From Armatimonadota bacterium (GTDB lineage Bacteria; Armatimonadota; Fimbriimonadia; Fimbriimonadales; Fimbriimonadaceae), in the NCBI GenBank assembly GCA_020161505.1, contig JAIUNY010000001.1, positions 1 to 64,000 of the forward strand: DNA of 64,000 nucleotides, given 5' to 3'. The notes under the pieces are model-generated. The model had not been told where the DNA came from, did no database searches, and was given only the letters and a program-made list of their open reading frames with translations. Of this stretch, positions 32,566 through 40,764 are shown one piece after another (position 1 is the first letter of the stretch; each line of letters starts with the position of its first letter). Made by a program: the position numbers and the translations under genes.

Positions 32566-34110
32566 ATGGCCTACCGCGATTTCCAGCACTTCCTTGATGT
32601 CCTGCAGTCGAAGGGCGAGCTCAAGACAATCACCGAGCCAATCAGCCCGTACTTGGAGATCACGGAGGTGGCGGATCGGGTGATGAAAGCAGGCGGTCCG
32701 GCCTTGCTCTTCAAGAATCCGGTTGGCCCCTTGCCAAGGCTCGGAACCCCGAATCCGATGAGCGCGGTGATGAACCATGCGAGCATCGACCCGATGGCTC
32801 GTCCGCAGGGAAGCCATGCCTTTGCCTATCCCGTCGCGATCAACACGATGGGGAGCAGGAAGCGGATGTCGATGGCTCTGAGTTGCGATGACTTTGAAGA
32901 ACACGCCGAGCGAATCGCCGGGCTGCTCAAGCCAGAAATCCCGAAAGGCCCGAAGGAAGCCCTCGCCCAGCTTCCGAAGCTTCTGGAACTCAAGGAAGCT
33001 CCGCCCAAGAGCGTGAAGGGTCAAGCACTCTGCCAGGAGATCGTGATGAAGGGCGATGAGATCGACCTCACCAAGCTCCCGATTCTCACTTGCTGGCCCG
33101 AGGATGGCGGCCCGTTTGTGACCTTGCCTCTCGTCTTCACTCACGACCCGAACACGGGCAAGCGCAATGTGGGCATGTACCGGGTGCAGCTGCATGACAA
33201 GAGAACCTGTGGGATGCACTGGCAGATGCACAAAACCGGCATGCGTCACATGGAAGACGCTGGTGCGCAGCGCAAGAACATCGAAGTAGCGGTGTGCCTG
33301 GGCGGAGATCCGGTGTACAGCTTTGGTGCGATTAGCCCTCTGCCTCCGGGGATTGACGAGCTTTTGTTCTGTGGATTCCTGCGCCGTCAGCGCGTCGAAA
33401 CCGTGAAGTGCAAGACGGTTGACGTCACGGTCCCGGCAGATTGTGAGATCGTGATCGAAGGCTACATCGACCCCAGCGAGCGCCGTCTTGAAGGCCCGTT
33501 CGGAGATCACACCGGTTACTACTCGCTCGCCGGCGACTTCCCGGTACTTCACGTGACGTGCGTCACGATGCGAGATAAGGCGGTCTACCCCGCGACCATC
33601 GTGGGCCAGCCGCCGATGGAAGATGGTTGGATGGGCAAAGCGGTCGAGCGGATTTTCCTCCCCATGATCCAGCTCACCGTGCCAGAGATTGTGGACATGA
33701 ATCTCCCCGTCGAGGCGACGTTCCACAATGTGGCGTTCGTGAAGATCAAGAAGAAGTATCCGGGGCACGCTTACAAGGTGATGAACGCGATTTGGGGACT
33801 GGGCGGGCTGGCTTTCACCAAGTTCGTCTATGTGTTCGATGAGGATTGCGATGTGCAGGATTTCGGCGAGGTTCTGTTCCGAATCGGCGCGAACTGCGAC
33901 CCTGGTCGCGACGTGCTCCATTCGCGGGGTCCGGTGGATCAGCTGGATCATGCGAGCATGGCCGAAGGGTTCGGAGGCAAGATCGGTTTCGACTGCACCC
34001 ACAAGTGGCCAGGCGAGAACGGGTTCAACCGCGACTACCCGAAGCTCATCACGATGGCGGATGACGTGAAGCAGAAGATCGATGCTCTATGGCCTAAATT
34101 GGGGCTCTGA
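32566..34110 (+). CDS. ubiD: UbiD-family prenylated-FMN decarboxylase
   Basis: The 514-residue protein begins MAYRDFQHFLDVLQSKGEL and holds the UbiD signature IDPSERRLEGPFGDHTGYYS near residue 307, including the catalytic Glu/Arg region, then HVTCVTMRDKAVYPATIVGQPPMED. UbiD enzymes decarboxylate aromatic or unsaturated acids using prenylated FMN made by UbiX (not in window). Substrate could be 4-hydroxy-3-polyprenylbenzoate or a menaquinone intermediate; an Armatimonadota host would favour menaquinone, but this is inference. Confidence 0.9.
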   Translation: MAYRDFQHFLDVLQSKGELKTITEPISPYLEITEVADRVMKAGGPALLFKNPVGPLPRLGTPNPMSAVMNHASIDPMARPQGSHAFAYPVAINTMGSRKRMSMALSCDDFEEHAERIAGLLKPEIPKGPKEALAQLPKLLELKEAPPKSVKGQALCQEIVMKGDEIDLTKLPILTCWPEDGGPFVTLPLVFTHDPNTGKRNVGMYRVQLHDKRTCGMHWQMHKTGMRHMEDAGAQRKNIEVAVCLGGDPVYSFGAISPLPPGIDELLFCGFLRRQRVETVKCKTVDVTVPADCEIVIEGYIDPSERRLEGPFGDHTGYYSLAGDFPVLHVTCVTMRDKAVYPATIVGQPPMEDGWMGKAVERIFLPMIQLTVPEIVDMNLPVEATFHNVAFVKIKKKYPGHAYKVMNAIWGLGGLAFTKFVYVFDEDCDVQDFGEVLFRIGANCDPGRDVLHSRGPVDQLDHASMAEGFGGKIGFDCTHKWPGENGFNRDYPKLITMADDVKQKIDALWPKLGL

Positions 34111-34195
34111 AGACGGATTTTCGGCACCGTATTCTTAACAGGTCTGTATCGAATCACCCCGCACGTGGCGCGGTTTCGGTTAAGATAGTCGTTGT

Positions 34196-34221
34196 TCGGG
34201 CAATGTGAGCCCGTGCTTTTT
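34196..34221 (+). terminator. Hairpin with T-run upstream of the PEP-CTERM gene
   Basis: CGGGC and GCCCG arms around AATGTGA, followed by TGCTTTTT. It may end ubiD transcripts, or act as an attenuator since it lies 15 bp before the next start codon and after a possible -10 (TTAAGAT near 34180). Confidence 0.55.
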
Positions 34222-34235
34222 CGGAGATGTTTCAT

Positions 34236-35150
34236 ATGAAGAGAACGCTTTTTGCGCTGCTTGCCGTCGCGGTTGCGCCTGCAGCTTTTGCCCAATACAT
34301 CTTGGCTGTCGATTCTGGGGTGGATCGAATCGTCAAGCTCGATGCCCAAACTGGTGCGGTCGTTGACGACTTTTTCATTGTTGATGCGAACGATGCGAAC
34401 ACCTATAACTGGACAACACCGAAGGATATCGACGTTGTCGGCAACGAACTCTGGGTGACCGATCAGGTTGCTGATCAGGTCACTCGATTTGACCATTCGG
34501 GCAACTATCTTGGTCGAATCAACACCGGACTCGACAATATCAAGGGTGCAACCGTCGTCGGCAACGAGTATTGGGTCACCAATGCTGGCACCGCCAACGG
34601 CGCTCCGGGAGACTCAGTCGTGCGGTTTGACCTTTCTGGCAACAACCTCGGCTCGTTCTCGACCGTGGGCAGCCTCTTCGACCTGATGGTGGTCGGCAAC
34701 GAAGTCCTGGCGACAAACATCACGAACTTCGACATCGAGCGGTATAGCCTCACTGGTACCTTGCTGGGTGCCTTCCACGCCTCTGACGGCACCACGGGCA
34801 TCGACTTCGGGCAGCAGATGACGACGGTCGGAAGCAACGTCTGGGCCGCCGGGTTCTCTCTCCCCGCTGGCCTGTATGGCTACAACGCTGCTGGCGTTCA
34901 GACGAACTACTACGATGTCGGACTGGCTCTGCGCGGCCTGACTCGCCTTGGAAACGGGCTGATGCTCTCGACGGGCGGAACTCGACTGCTGACCATTGAC
35001 CCGACGACCGGCGCGACGGTGGACATCGTGAATGCAACGGGTCGCAGCTTCCAATATCTGACCCCCTTCACCCCGGTTCCGGAACCGGCGACGATGACGG
35101 TGCTGGCCCTGGCGGCATTCCTGAAGCGACGCAAGAAGAACAAGGCGTAA
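34236..35150 (+). CDS. PEP-CTERM sorting-domain protein with repeated beta-propeller motifs
   Basis: The 304-residue exported protein has signal peptide MKRTLFALLAVAVAPAAFAQ. The mature region repeats a VVGNE motif followed by a WVTD/WVTN-type strand, about every 42 residues (IDVVGNELWVTDQ, ATVVGNEYWVTN, LMVVGNEVLATN, MTTVGSNVWAAG), as in NHL-like beta-propellers. It ends VPEPATMTVLALAAFLKRRKKNKA, a PEP-CTERM sorting tail. ATG 34236 is chosen over 34227 because GGAG at 34223 is correctly spaced only for it. Confidence 0.85.
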   Translation: MKRTLFALLAVAVAPAAFAQYILAVDSGVDRIVKLDAQTGAVVDDFFIVDANDANTYNWTTPKDIDVVGNELWVTDQVADQVTRFDHSGNYLGRINTGLDNIKGATVVGNEYWVTNAGTANGAPGDSVVRFDLSGNNLGSFSTVGSLFDLMVVGNEVLATNITNFDIERYSLTGTLLGAFHASDGTTGIDFGQQMTTVGSNVWAAGFSLPAGLYGYNAAGVQTNYYDVGLALRGLTRLGNGLMLSTGGTRLLTIDPTTGATVDIVNATGRSFQYLTPFTPVPEPATMTVLALAAFLKRRKKNKA

Positions 35151-35173
35151 GAGCTTTTCCTGAGCGCAATCGA

Positions 35174-35209
35174 AAGGGCCGGTGGATAGAAATCCACCGG
35201 CCCTTGTTT
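35174..35209 (+). terminator. Bidirectional terminator, PEP-CTERM gene / DUF5916 gene
   Basis: A 14-bp perfect stem AAGGGCCGGTGGAT and AGAA loop followed by GTTTGTC; the opposite side gives CTTTCG. Sits between convergent genes. Confidence 0.85.
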
Positions 35210-35228
35210 GTCTTACGTGGCCCGTGCC

Positions 35229-37205
35229 CTACTTCGCCCAGACGAGTTTGAGAGCCACCCGGTTTCGCTGCGACTGCGCGCTCGGATCGCCGACGATCAG
35301 GAAGTACTCCAACCCCCGGCCGCCCGACTTGCGGTAGCTGACGTACCAGTTGTCCTTCCCAGCTGTGCTGACCCAACGCGCGGCGACGCTTTGCTCGGCA
35401 TCAATCTCATAGCCGAGGGTAACACGGGTTTGCTCGGTCAGGCCACGGAATCTTTGCGAGGCAAAGCTCGCCGCGAGATCAAGCCCCTTGGCCAGGCGGT
35501 AGCTCCCGCTGAGCGAGTAGTACGTGCTGGGGTCTCCGTCACGGTGATCCTGCTGGGTACCCACATAGACCTGGTTGTAAGGGTGCGACTCGTTGAAACC
35601 AAGCCAAACTCCGACACCCCCCGATTCCTCGGATTCAAATCGATCGGCAAACGTTCCGAGGCGCACACTCATGTCGTTGCGGAAGACGATGGTGCCTCCT
35701 CCGCTCGTACTCTTTTGGAAGTGAGATCGGTCGAACTTCTCAAAGTTCTCGCTGTAGAAGTCGGCAAGAATTCGTCGGATGGGCCCGCTTCGGAGTTCTC
35801 GGCCGTACTCCAGGTAGAGATAGCCTCCGCGCCGATTGTTGAACCCGATCAGCCCGAGCGGCACGGTAAAGGTTGGTTGGATGGCGATCCCTTTGGCGAT
35901 GGCGAAAAAGTTGGGCACGGAGTAGCCCACGCCGAACGAGGCGGCGGTGCCAGGACTCCCATTGGTTTCGCTGTTCGCAAAGTCGTATTCCAGACCAAAG
36001 TTCGATCCGTAGTGCTGTCCGCTCACCCCCATCAGGGTGCTTCGCGTGCCGGGGTGAGATCGGTGCGTGGCATAGCCAATGGAGAAGCTGCGCGGCTTGA
36101 AGTTGTGCCGAAACACCGCAACCGCATCACCCTGGTTACCATCTTCGATCGTGGAGAGGAAGCCAATTTGGTTCTTTTTGTCAAGGTCTCCGAAGTACTT
36201 GACCCCTTGATCAAAGTCTCGGATGCGCTGGGTGTAAAACAGGTTTCCAATCGAGAAGCCGTTGCTCATCCGGAAATATCCGGCACCCTCGGTAAAGAAG
36301 GGTCGGGTCTCACCGATGAACCGCTCGCTGCGCGTGAACCCAATTCCCGCGACCGCGCTTTCGATGTTCTGAAAATCCGGGTTGAAACTTGCGACGGCGG
36401 TCATCGTGTCGGTGGGCTTGATCCGGAGATCAAGTCCAGCGCGGACTTCGAACTCCTTCGCTCGATCCTCGTCGTAGTCCGGAGACACGTAGCCCAGCAT
36501 CTGCAACTGAGGCTTCACGGTGTTCTTGGGGAGGGGTGTGCCGTCGAGGTACCCCTGGTTCTCCTCGAGTTCTTGCACGCCAAGGGGCGACCAAAAGCTC
36601 ACAATTTGATCGCGCGCTTGTACGCGGGCAAGGTTGAAGAGGACGGTGTGCTTACCCTCGCCCGGGGTCTGCATCATGCTCCACGGAATGAAGATCTCGG
36701 CCTGCCAGCCCTGGTCGGTTCGTTTGGCGGCGGCGAGCCATTCCCCGCGCCACTCGCGTTTCCCGGCCCGGCCTCCCGCGATTCGCGCGGACTTGACTCC
36801 GGCTGCGTTCACGTTGAAGATGCTCGTGGTGTTGTTGCTCCGACGATTCATCGGATCGAGAAGGACGGCGACATGGTCTTCGACTCCGAACTGCTGATCC
36901 TCTCGCGTCGAGGTTGCAAGAATCGTCTCCGGCTTTGAATCGAGGCATATAAAGGCGAGATAGATTCCTTCATCCGTGACACCGACTTTCGTGCGTGTTT
37001 GTTCCTTCACCGGCTGGTTCGTCACTTTGTCGATAAAGGTGTGTGCTTCGGGGGCATCTTTCCAGGCTTCATCCGAGAGCTCGCCATCAATCACCGGGGG
37101 TTGGACGAACGGATGAGCTGCGAGCCTCCGTCCACCTGATACGCTCTCCTGCGCGTGGCCAAAACAGGCCAATGCAACAATAAACAGGGCGGTCAGGCGT
37201 CTCAT
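35229..37205 (-). CDS. CBM9-like / DUF5916 outer-membrane protein
   Basis: The 658-residue exported protein has signal MRRLTALFIVALACFGHAQ, a CBM9-like domain (about residues 30-215: PPVIDGELSDEAWKDAPE, VGVTDEGIYLAFICLDSKP, EIFIPWSMM) and a DUF5916-type beta barrel (about 230-658) with SFNPDFQNIESAVAGI and FIGETRPFFTEGAGYF, and a C-terminal strand ending LKLVWAK. Proteins of this group are often near peptidase or TonB genes; the role is not known. Start ATG is 6 nt from TAGAAG. Confidence 0.85.
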   Translation of the reverse strand: MRRLTALFIVALACFGHAQESVSGGRRLAAHPFVQPPVIDGELSDEAWKDAPEAHTFIDKVTNQPVKEQTRTKVGVTDEGIYLAFICLDSKPETILATSTREDQQFGVEDHVAVLLDPMNRRSNNTTSIFNVNAAGVKSARIAGGRAGKREWRGEWLAAAKRTDQGWQAEIFIPWSMMQTPGEGKHTVLFNLARVQARDQIVSFWSPLGVQELEENQGYLDGTPLPKNTVKPQLQMLGYVSPDYDEDRAKEFEVRAGLDLRIKPTDTMTAVASFNPDFQNIESAVAGIGFTRSERFIGETRPFFTEGAGYFRMSNGFSIGNLFYTQRIRDFDQGVKYFGDLDKKNQIGFLSTIEDGNQGDAVAVFRHNFKPRSFSIGYATHRSHPGTRSTLMGVSGQHYGSNFGLEYDFANSETNGSPGTAASFGVGYSVPNFFAIAKGIAIQPTFTVPLGLIGFNNRRGGYLYLEYGRELRSGPIRRILADFYSENFEKFDRSHFQKSTSGGGTIVFRNDMSVRLGTFADRFESEESGGVGVWLGFNESHPYNQVYVGTQQDHRDGDPSTYYSLSGSYRLAKGLDLAASFASQRFRGLTEQTRVTLGYEIDAEQSVAARWVSTAGKDNWYVSYRKSGGRGLEYFLIVGDPSAQSQRNRVALKLVWAK

Positions 37206-37211
37206 CTGGGG

Positions 37212-37217
37212 CTTCTA
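37212..37217 (-). promoter_or_regulatory. -10-like box TAGAAG, leaderless start
   Basis: CGTAGAAG ends 6 nt before the ATG of the DUF5916 gene, the same spacing as at the TANNNT sites though the last base is G. Confidence 0.4.
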
Positions 37218-37387
37218 CGAAGCCGCGGGGCGTCGTGGTTCCTTAACATGCCCTGGGGGAAAGGGGGAAATCATCAAAAAACCTCGCACCCCTTCTGGGA
37301 CCTGGGCAGGTAGAATGCACAGAGGGTTCTGCCCTGGTTTTGATTGCGAGCTTGCTTTGAGCCTGCGATCGTTGAGGACTGATTATT

Positions 37388-37720
37388 ATGGTGTACCGGC
37401 CAATTCGCTACGAGCAGATGATGAAGGCCGCCGAAGGCATGGATGTGCGGGCACGCCGCATGTTCGACGGCATGGCCATCTACTCCGGGGAAAAGATGTT
37501 CGCCCTTCTGATTGGCGAAGACATCGGGCTCAAGCTCTCCCCTGACGACTGCCGCGAGGCTCTGGGCATGGAAGGCGCCGAGCTCTTCCGCGCCAACCCG
37601 AACGGCGAACCGATGAAGGATTACGTGAGGCTGCCGGGAACCATTCTCGACAACTTCGATTCGTTTGCAGGTTGGGTACGGCGCAGCGCGGACTACGCGA
37701 CAAGCCACTCCGTACACTAA
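37388..37720 (+). CDS. TfoX N-terminal domain protein
   Basis: The 110-residue protein matches the TfoX_N pattern: RRMFDGMAIYSGEKMFALLIGEDIGLKLS near residue 23, then a short acidic part and YVRLPGTILDNFDSFAGWVRRS. In gamma-proteobacteria TfoX controls competence, but stand-alone N-domains like this have no proven role. GAGG lies 9 nt before the ATG. The 182 bp before it hold no gene. Confidence 0.8.
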   Translation: MVYRPIRYEQMMKAAEGMDVRARRMFDGMAIYSGEKMFALLIGEDIGLKLSPDDCREALGMEGAELFRANPNGEPMKDYVRLPGTILDNFDSFAGWVRRSADYATSHSVH

Positions 37721-37787
37721 ACTGTCGCAACGACCCGATGAGGGTGCGTGGTTCACCGTCGCACTGCTGCCTCTCATCTACACGACG

Positions 37788-37820
37788 AACGGGGTCTGGA
37801 TTCCAGACCCCGTTTCTTTT
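37788..37820 (+). terminator. Rho-independent terminator before pfkA
   Basis: A 12-bp perfect stem AACGGGGTCTGG with a 3-nt loop is followed by TCTTTT; 12 bases further on pfkA begins. It ends the TfoX-like transcript. Confidence 0.88.
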
Positions 37821-37831
37821 GAGGAAGAAGC

Positions 37832-38794
37832 GTGAAGAAGATTGGAGTGATCACGAGCGGCGGCGATGCCCCGGGGATGAACGCGGCGGTGCGCGGCGTG
37901 GTGCGAGCGGCGCTGGCGAGAGAAGTTCAAGTCGTCGGATTCCTGCACGGTTACCGCGGAATCATCTCCGAGGAGATTGTGGATCTGCAATCCCCTTCGG
38001 TAGGAGGCATCATCAGTCAGGGCGGCACGATGCTCCGAACCGCCCGAAGCCCGGAATTCCGGGAGAAAGCTGGGCGCGAACAAGCGGTTCAGGTCTTACG
38101 TGAGAACGAAGTTGACGGTTTGGTTGTCATCGGCGGAGATGGCTCCTTGACAGGTGCAAGGGCCTTGCACGAAGAGTTCGACTATCCCGTGATGGGAGTT
38201 CCTGGTTCCATCGATAACGACATCGCAGGGACGGACTTTTCAATCGGGTTCGACACCGCCGTCAATACCGCACTCGAAGCCATCGACAAAATTCGCGACA
38301 CCGCATACTCCCATGAACGCGTTTTCGTGGTGGAAGTGATGGGCCGCGCGAATGGATTCATCGCCCTCGAGGTGGCTCTTAGCGGAGGCGCCGAAGCGGT
38401 TTTGATTCCTGAAATTCCGTTCTCGCTCCTCGAGATTTGCGACAATCTGCGGAAGGCGCGTAGCCGAGGCAAGCGGAGTTCGGTGATCGTCGTTGCTGAG
38501 GGCGCGGCACGGGCAAGAGACGTGAAGGATTTCGTCCAAAAGAACACGGGCTTTGAAGCGCGCGAATCTGTCTTGGGGCACATGCAAAGGGGCGGCTCGC
38601 CCACATCGTTCGACCGAGTGCTCGCTCTGCGACTCGGTGCTATTGCCGCGAACCGGCTTATCAGCGGATTTCGCGGCGAAATGGTCGGGGTTGATGGCGG
38701 CAAGCTGGTTCATCATCCGCTCAGCTACGTTCTCTCCACTGAGCGGAACATCGACCCCGATAAGCTTCTGCTCGTCGAGGTCATGGCCCAATGA
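37832..38794 (+). CDS. pfkA: ATP-dependent 6-phosphofructokinase PfkA
   Basis: Phosphorylates fructose 6-phosphate in glycolysis. The 320 residues include ITSGGDAPGMNAAVRG near 7 (ATP), VVIGGDGSLTGA near 95 (the Gly in GGDGS marks the ATP-using type), GVPGSIDNDIAGTDFSIGFDTA near 120 (catalytic Asp) and VVEVMGRANG near 160. Size matches the short bacterial enzyme. Start is GTG 37832 after GAGGAAGAAG. It overlaps the next kinase gene by 4 bases. Confidence 0.96.
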   Translation: MKKIGVITSGGDAPGMNAAVRGVVRAALAREVQVVGFLHGYRGIISEEIVDLQSPSVGGIISQGGTMLRTARSPEFREKAGREQAVQVLRENEVDGLVVIGGDGSLTGARALHEEFDYPVMGVPGSIDNDIAGTDFSIGFDTAVNTALEAIDKIRDTAYSHERVFVVEVMGRANGFIALEVALSGGAEAVLIPEIPFSLLEICDNLRKARSRGKRSSVIVVAEGAARARDVKDFVQKNTGFEARESVLGHMQRGGSPTSFDRVLALRLGAIAANRLISGFRGEMVGVDGGKLVHHPLSYVLSTERNIDPDKLLLVEVMAQ

Positions 38795-39747
38795 TCCTCA
38801 GCGTTACGCTGAACCCAGCGGTTGACCACATTGTGTTTGTCGATGGGCTGAAACCTCACGACACGAACCGCGTGAAAGTGATGCAGACCGACGCGGGTGG
38901 CAAAGGGATCAATCTCAGCCGGATTGCCGTGGAGCTGGGCGCGAAAAGTCTCGCCACCGGACTGCTCGGTGGCGGGCCGGGAGCGTTTGTGCGGCACGTT
39001 TTGGATCGCGAAAACGTCCCCCATCAGTTCATCGAAACCGCAGGCGAAACCCGAACGAACATGAACGTCGAATCGGGTGATGGCCCTCCGACCACGTTCA
39101 ATGCCAAGGGGCCAATGATCCAGCCAGAGGAGTGGCTGGCCTTCCTGGCCCTCCATGCCGATCTCTGCATCGGTGCGGATTGGGTCGCCTGCGGAGGATC
39201 GCTTCCACCGGGAGTTCCGACGGATGCCTTTCGGTCGCTTGGTCAGATTGCCCGGGCGAACAAGGCCAAGTTTCTTCTCGACGCTGATGGAGAGCCGATG
39301 CTCCTCGGAATGGAGTCAGGGCCTGATCTGATCAAGCCGAATCGCAAGGAAGCCGAGCGGCTCCTGGGTCATCCGCTGGAGGGGGAGGATGCTCTGCGAT
39401 CAGCTTGTGAGGAGCTCAACGAAAAGCAGAGAGCGGCAGGATCCCCGAACCCGATCACTATCATTTCTCTCGGTAAAGAGGGCGCAGTCATGCTGGCGGA
39501 AAGCGAGCTCTTCGTCGGAAGGTCGCCGGTCGTCGAAGCTCAGTCCACCATTGGCTCTGGCGATTCTCTTTTAGGTGGGTTCCTTGCCGGGCTTCAGTCT
39601 GCGCAGAGCTACGCCACGAGTCTGAAGCAAGGCCTGGCGAGCGGAGCTGCCACAGCCGTCACCGACGGCACCCACATTGGCAAGAAAGAAGTGATCCTGA
39701 AACTCCTGGGTGAAGCCTCTGTCGAACGTCTCGGTGCCGAGGGCTAA
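38791..39747 (+). CDS. pfkB: PfkB-family sugar-phosphate kinase (FruK / 6-phosphofructokinase II type)
   Basis: The 318-residue ribokinase-fold enzyme starts MILSVTLNPAVDHIVFVDGL with TDAGGKGINLSRIAVELG, the pattern of hexose-phosphate kinases such as 1-phosphofructokinase and Pfk-2. The C-terminal catalytic motif TIGSGDSLLGGFLAGL contains the Asp base (usually GAGDS). Direct coupling to pfkA is unusual, as the two are rarely adjacent, and suggests both act on fructose phosphates. Exact substrate uncertain. Confidence 0.88.
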   Translation: MILSVTLNPAVDHIVFVDGLKPHDTNRVKVMQTDAGGKGINLSRIAVELGAKSLATGLLGGGPGAFVRHVLDRENVPHQFIETAGETRTNMNVESGDGPPTTFNAKGPMIQPEEWLAFLALHADLCIGADWVACGGSLPPGVPTDAFRSLGQIARANKAKFLLDADGEPMLLGMESGPDLIKPNRKEAERLLGHPLEGEDALRSACEELNEKQRAAGSPNPITIISLGKEGAVMLAESELFVGRSPVVEAQSTIGSGDSLLGGFLAGLQSAQSYATSLKQGLASGAATAVTDGTHIGKKEVILKLLGEASVERLGAEG

Positions 39748-39755
39748 TCGCCTGG

Positions 39756-39761
39756 TATCCT
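39756..39761 (+). promoter_or_regulatory. -10 box TATCCT of tRNA-Leu
   Basis: TGGTATCCT, an extended -10, ends 12 nt before the first tRNA base. It is identical to the box in front of the RNase P RNA at 61056. Confidence 0.6.
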
Positions 39762-39773
39762 ATCATTCCTCCT

Positions 39774-39859
39774 GCCGGGATGGCGGAATGGTAGACGCGG
39801 CGGTCTCAAACACCGTTGGGCTAAAACTCGTGTGGGTTCGAGTCCCACTCCCGGCACCA
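39774..39859 (+). tRNA. tRNA-Leu (anticodon CAA)
   Basis: 86 bases: acceptor GCCGGGA pairs with TCCCGGC, D-arm TGGCGGAATGGTAGAC, anticodon stem GCGGT/ACCGT with loop CTCAAAC (anticodon CAA, reads UUG), a long class II variable arm, T-arm GTGGGTTCGAGTCCCAC, discriminator A and an encoded CCA end. Class II arm plus A73 confirm leucine. Confidence 0.97.
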
Positions 39860-39927
39860 CTTTTTTCCGTGTTCCCTCAGAAACCTTGGACTTTTCTGCA
39901 CGTCCAACAAGGGTAGTGAGGATCATG

Positions 39928-40725
39928 ATGAAATCCCTTTTTGTGGGCGTATGCGCGCTTTTAAGCGTTGGGGCGATGGCTCAACTCGGCTCGGGCGGAC
40001 TCAACACAAACGGCTTCCAGTCGCCTTATCCGGTGATTCGGTACACCACGGTGGCCCAAGGCGTGAACAGCCGAATTGGAAACGCGGAAGCGGTTGCGTT
40101 GCAAAGCTACGAGGCCTGGGCGGCGTACTTCAGCAAAATGGCGGGCGATACGCGACCAGGACAGACCCCCGTTCCCCGTTTAGCCGACTTCAACACCCAC
40201 GACCTGGTAGTGATCCACACCGGGAGCAAGCCGACCGCAGGTTTCGGAGTGTATGTCTCGATGATCCGCCAGGAGCGCGCGATGAAGGTCACGGTGGACT
40301 TCGTCGATACGCGCCCGCCGCAAGGCGTGATGCTTGCCCAGATGCTGACCAACCCTTATGTGGTGGTTGCGGTCGAGAAGCAGAAGGTTGAGTATGAGTA
40401 TCGTCGGACTGTCGGGATTACCCAAGTGATCCAAGGCGGCGGAGGCGGCGGTTGCTCGTGCGGTTGTCCCCACTGCTGCGGTGGACGGAGCAGTGGATTT
40501 GGGCAGGGTGGCGGAAACGTCGTCCAGGGCCAGCCGGGAGAGACCGTGCGCTCTGGCACCAGCACGATCACGTTTGGCAAGGGCGGAGGATCGCAGCAAG
40601 CCTCGATGGAACTCTTCCCGCCTCTCCCCCAGAACCGGAGTCTCCGGCAAACCACCGGCCCGCTCACTCAGAGTGGCGGAAATCGTGGGGAACTCTTCCC
40701 TCCGCTCGGCAACGGACGCGGATAA
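39928..40725 (+). CDS. Secreted PrcB-domain-like protein with Cys/Gly-rich insert
   Basis: The 265-residue protein has signal peptide MKSLFVGVCALLSVGAMAQ. Residues about 45-160 resemble the PrcB C-terminal (protease-complex) domain: WAAYFSKM near the start, DLVVIHTGSKPTAGFGVYVSMI, VTVDFVDTRPPQGVMLAQMLTNPYVVV. A Gly-rich stretch with CSCGCPHCC near 178 follows, then a disordered tail with the repeat MELFPPLP / GELFPPLG. ATG 39928 is preferred to the adjacent 39925 by spacing from GAGG. Follows the tRNA by 68 bp. Confidence 0.75.
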   Translation: MKSLFVGVCALLSVGAMAQLGSGGLNTNGFQSPYPVIRYTTVAQGVNSRIGNAEAVALQSYEAWAAYFSKMAGDTRPGQTPVPRLADFNTHDLVVIHTGSKPTAGFGVYVSMIRQERAMKVTVDFVDTRPPQGVMLAQMLTNPYVVVAVEKQKVEYEYRRTVGITQVIQGGGGGGCSCGCPHCCGGRSSGFGQGGGNVVQGQPGETVRSGTSTITFGKGGGSQQASMELFPPLPQNRSLRQTTGPLTQSGGNRGELFPPLGNGRG

Positions 40726-40735
40726 GGATTCAGCT

Positions 40736-40764
40736 GGGCCGCCTATTTCTTGGCGGCCCTTTTC
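40736..40764 (+). terminator. Terminator after the PrcB-like gene
   Basis: GGGCCGCC and GGCGGCCC arms with an 8-nt loop are followed by TTTTC. It lies 10 bp past the stop and overlaps the last codons of the convergent gene. Confidence 0.85.
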
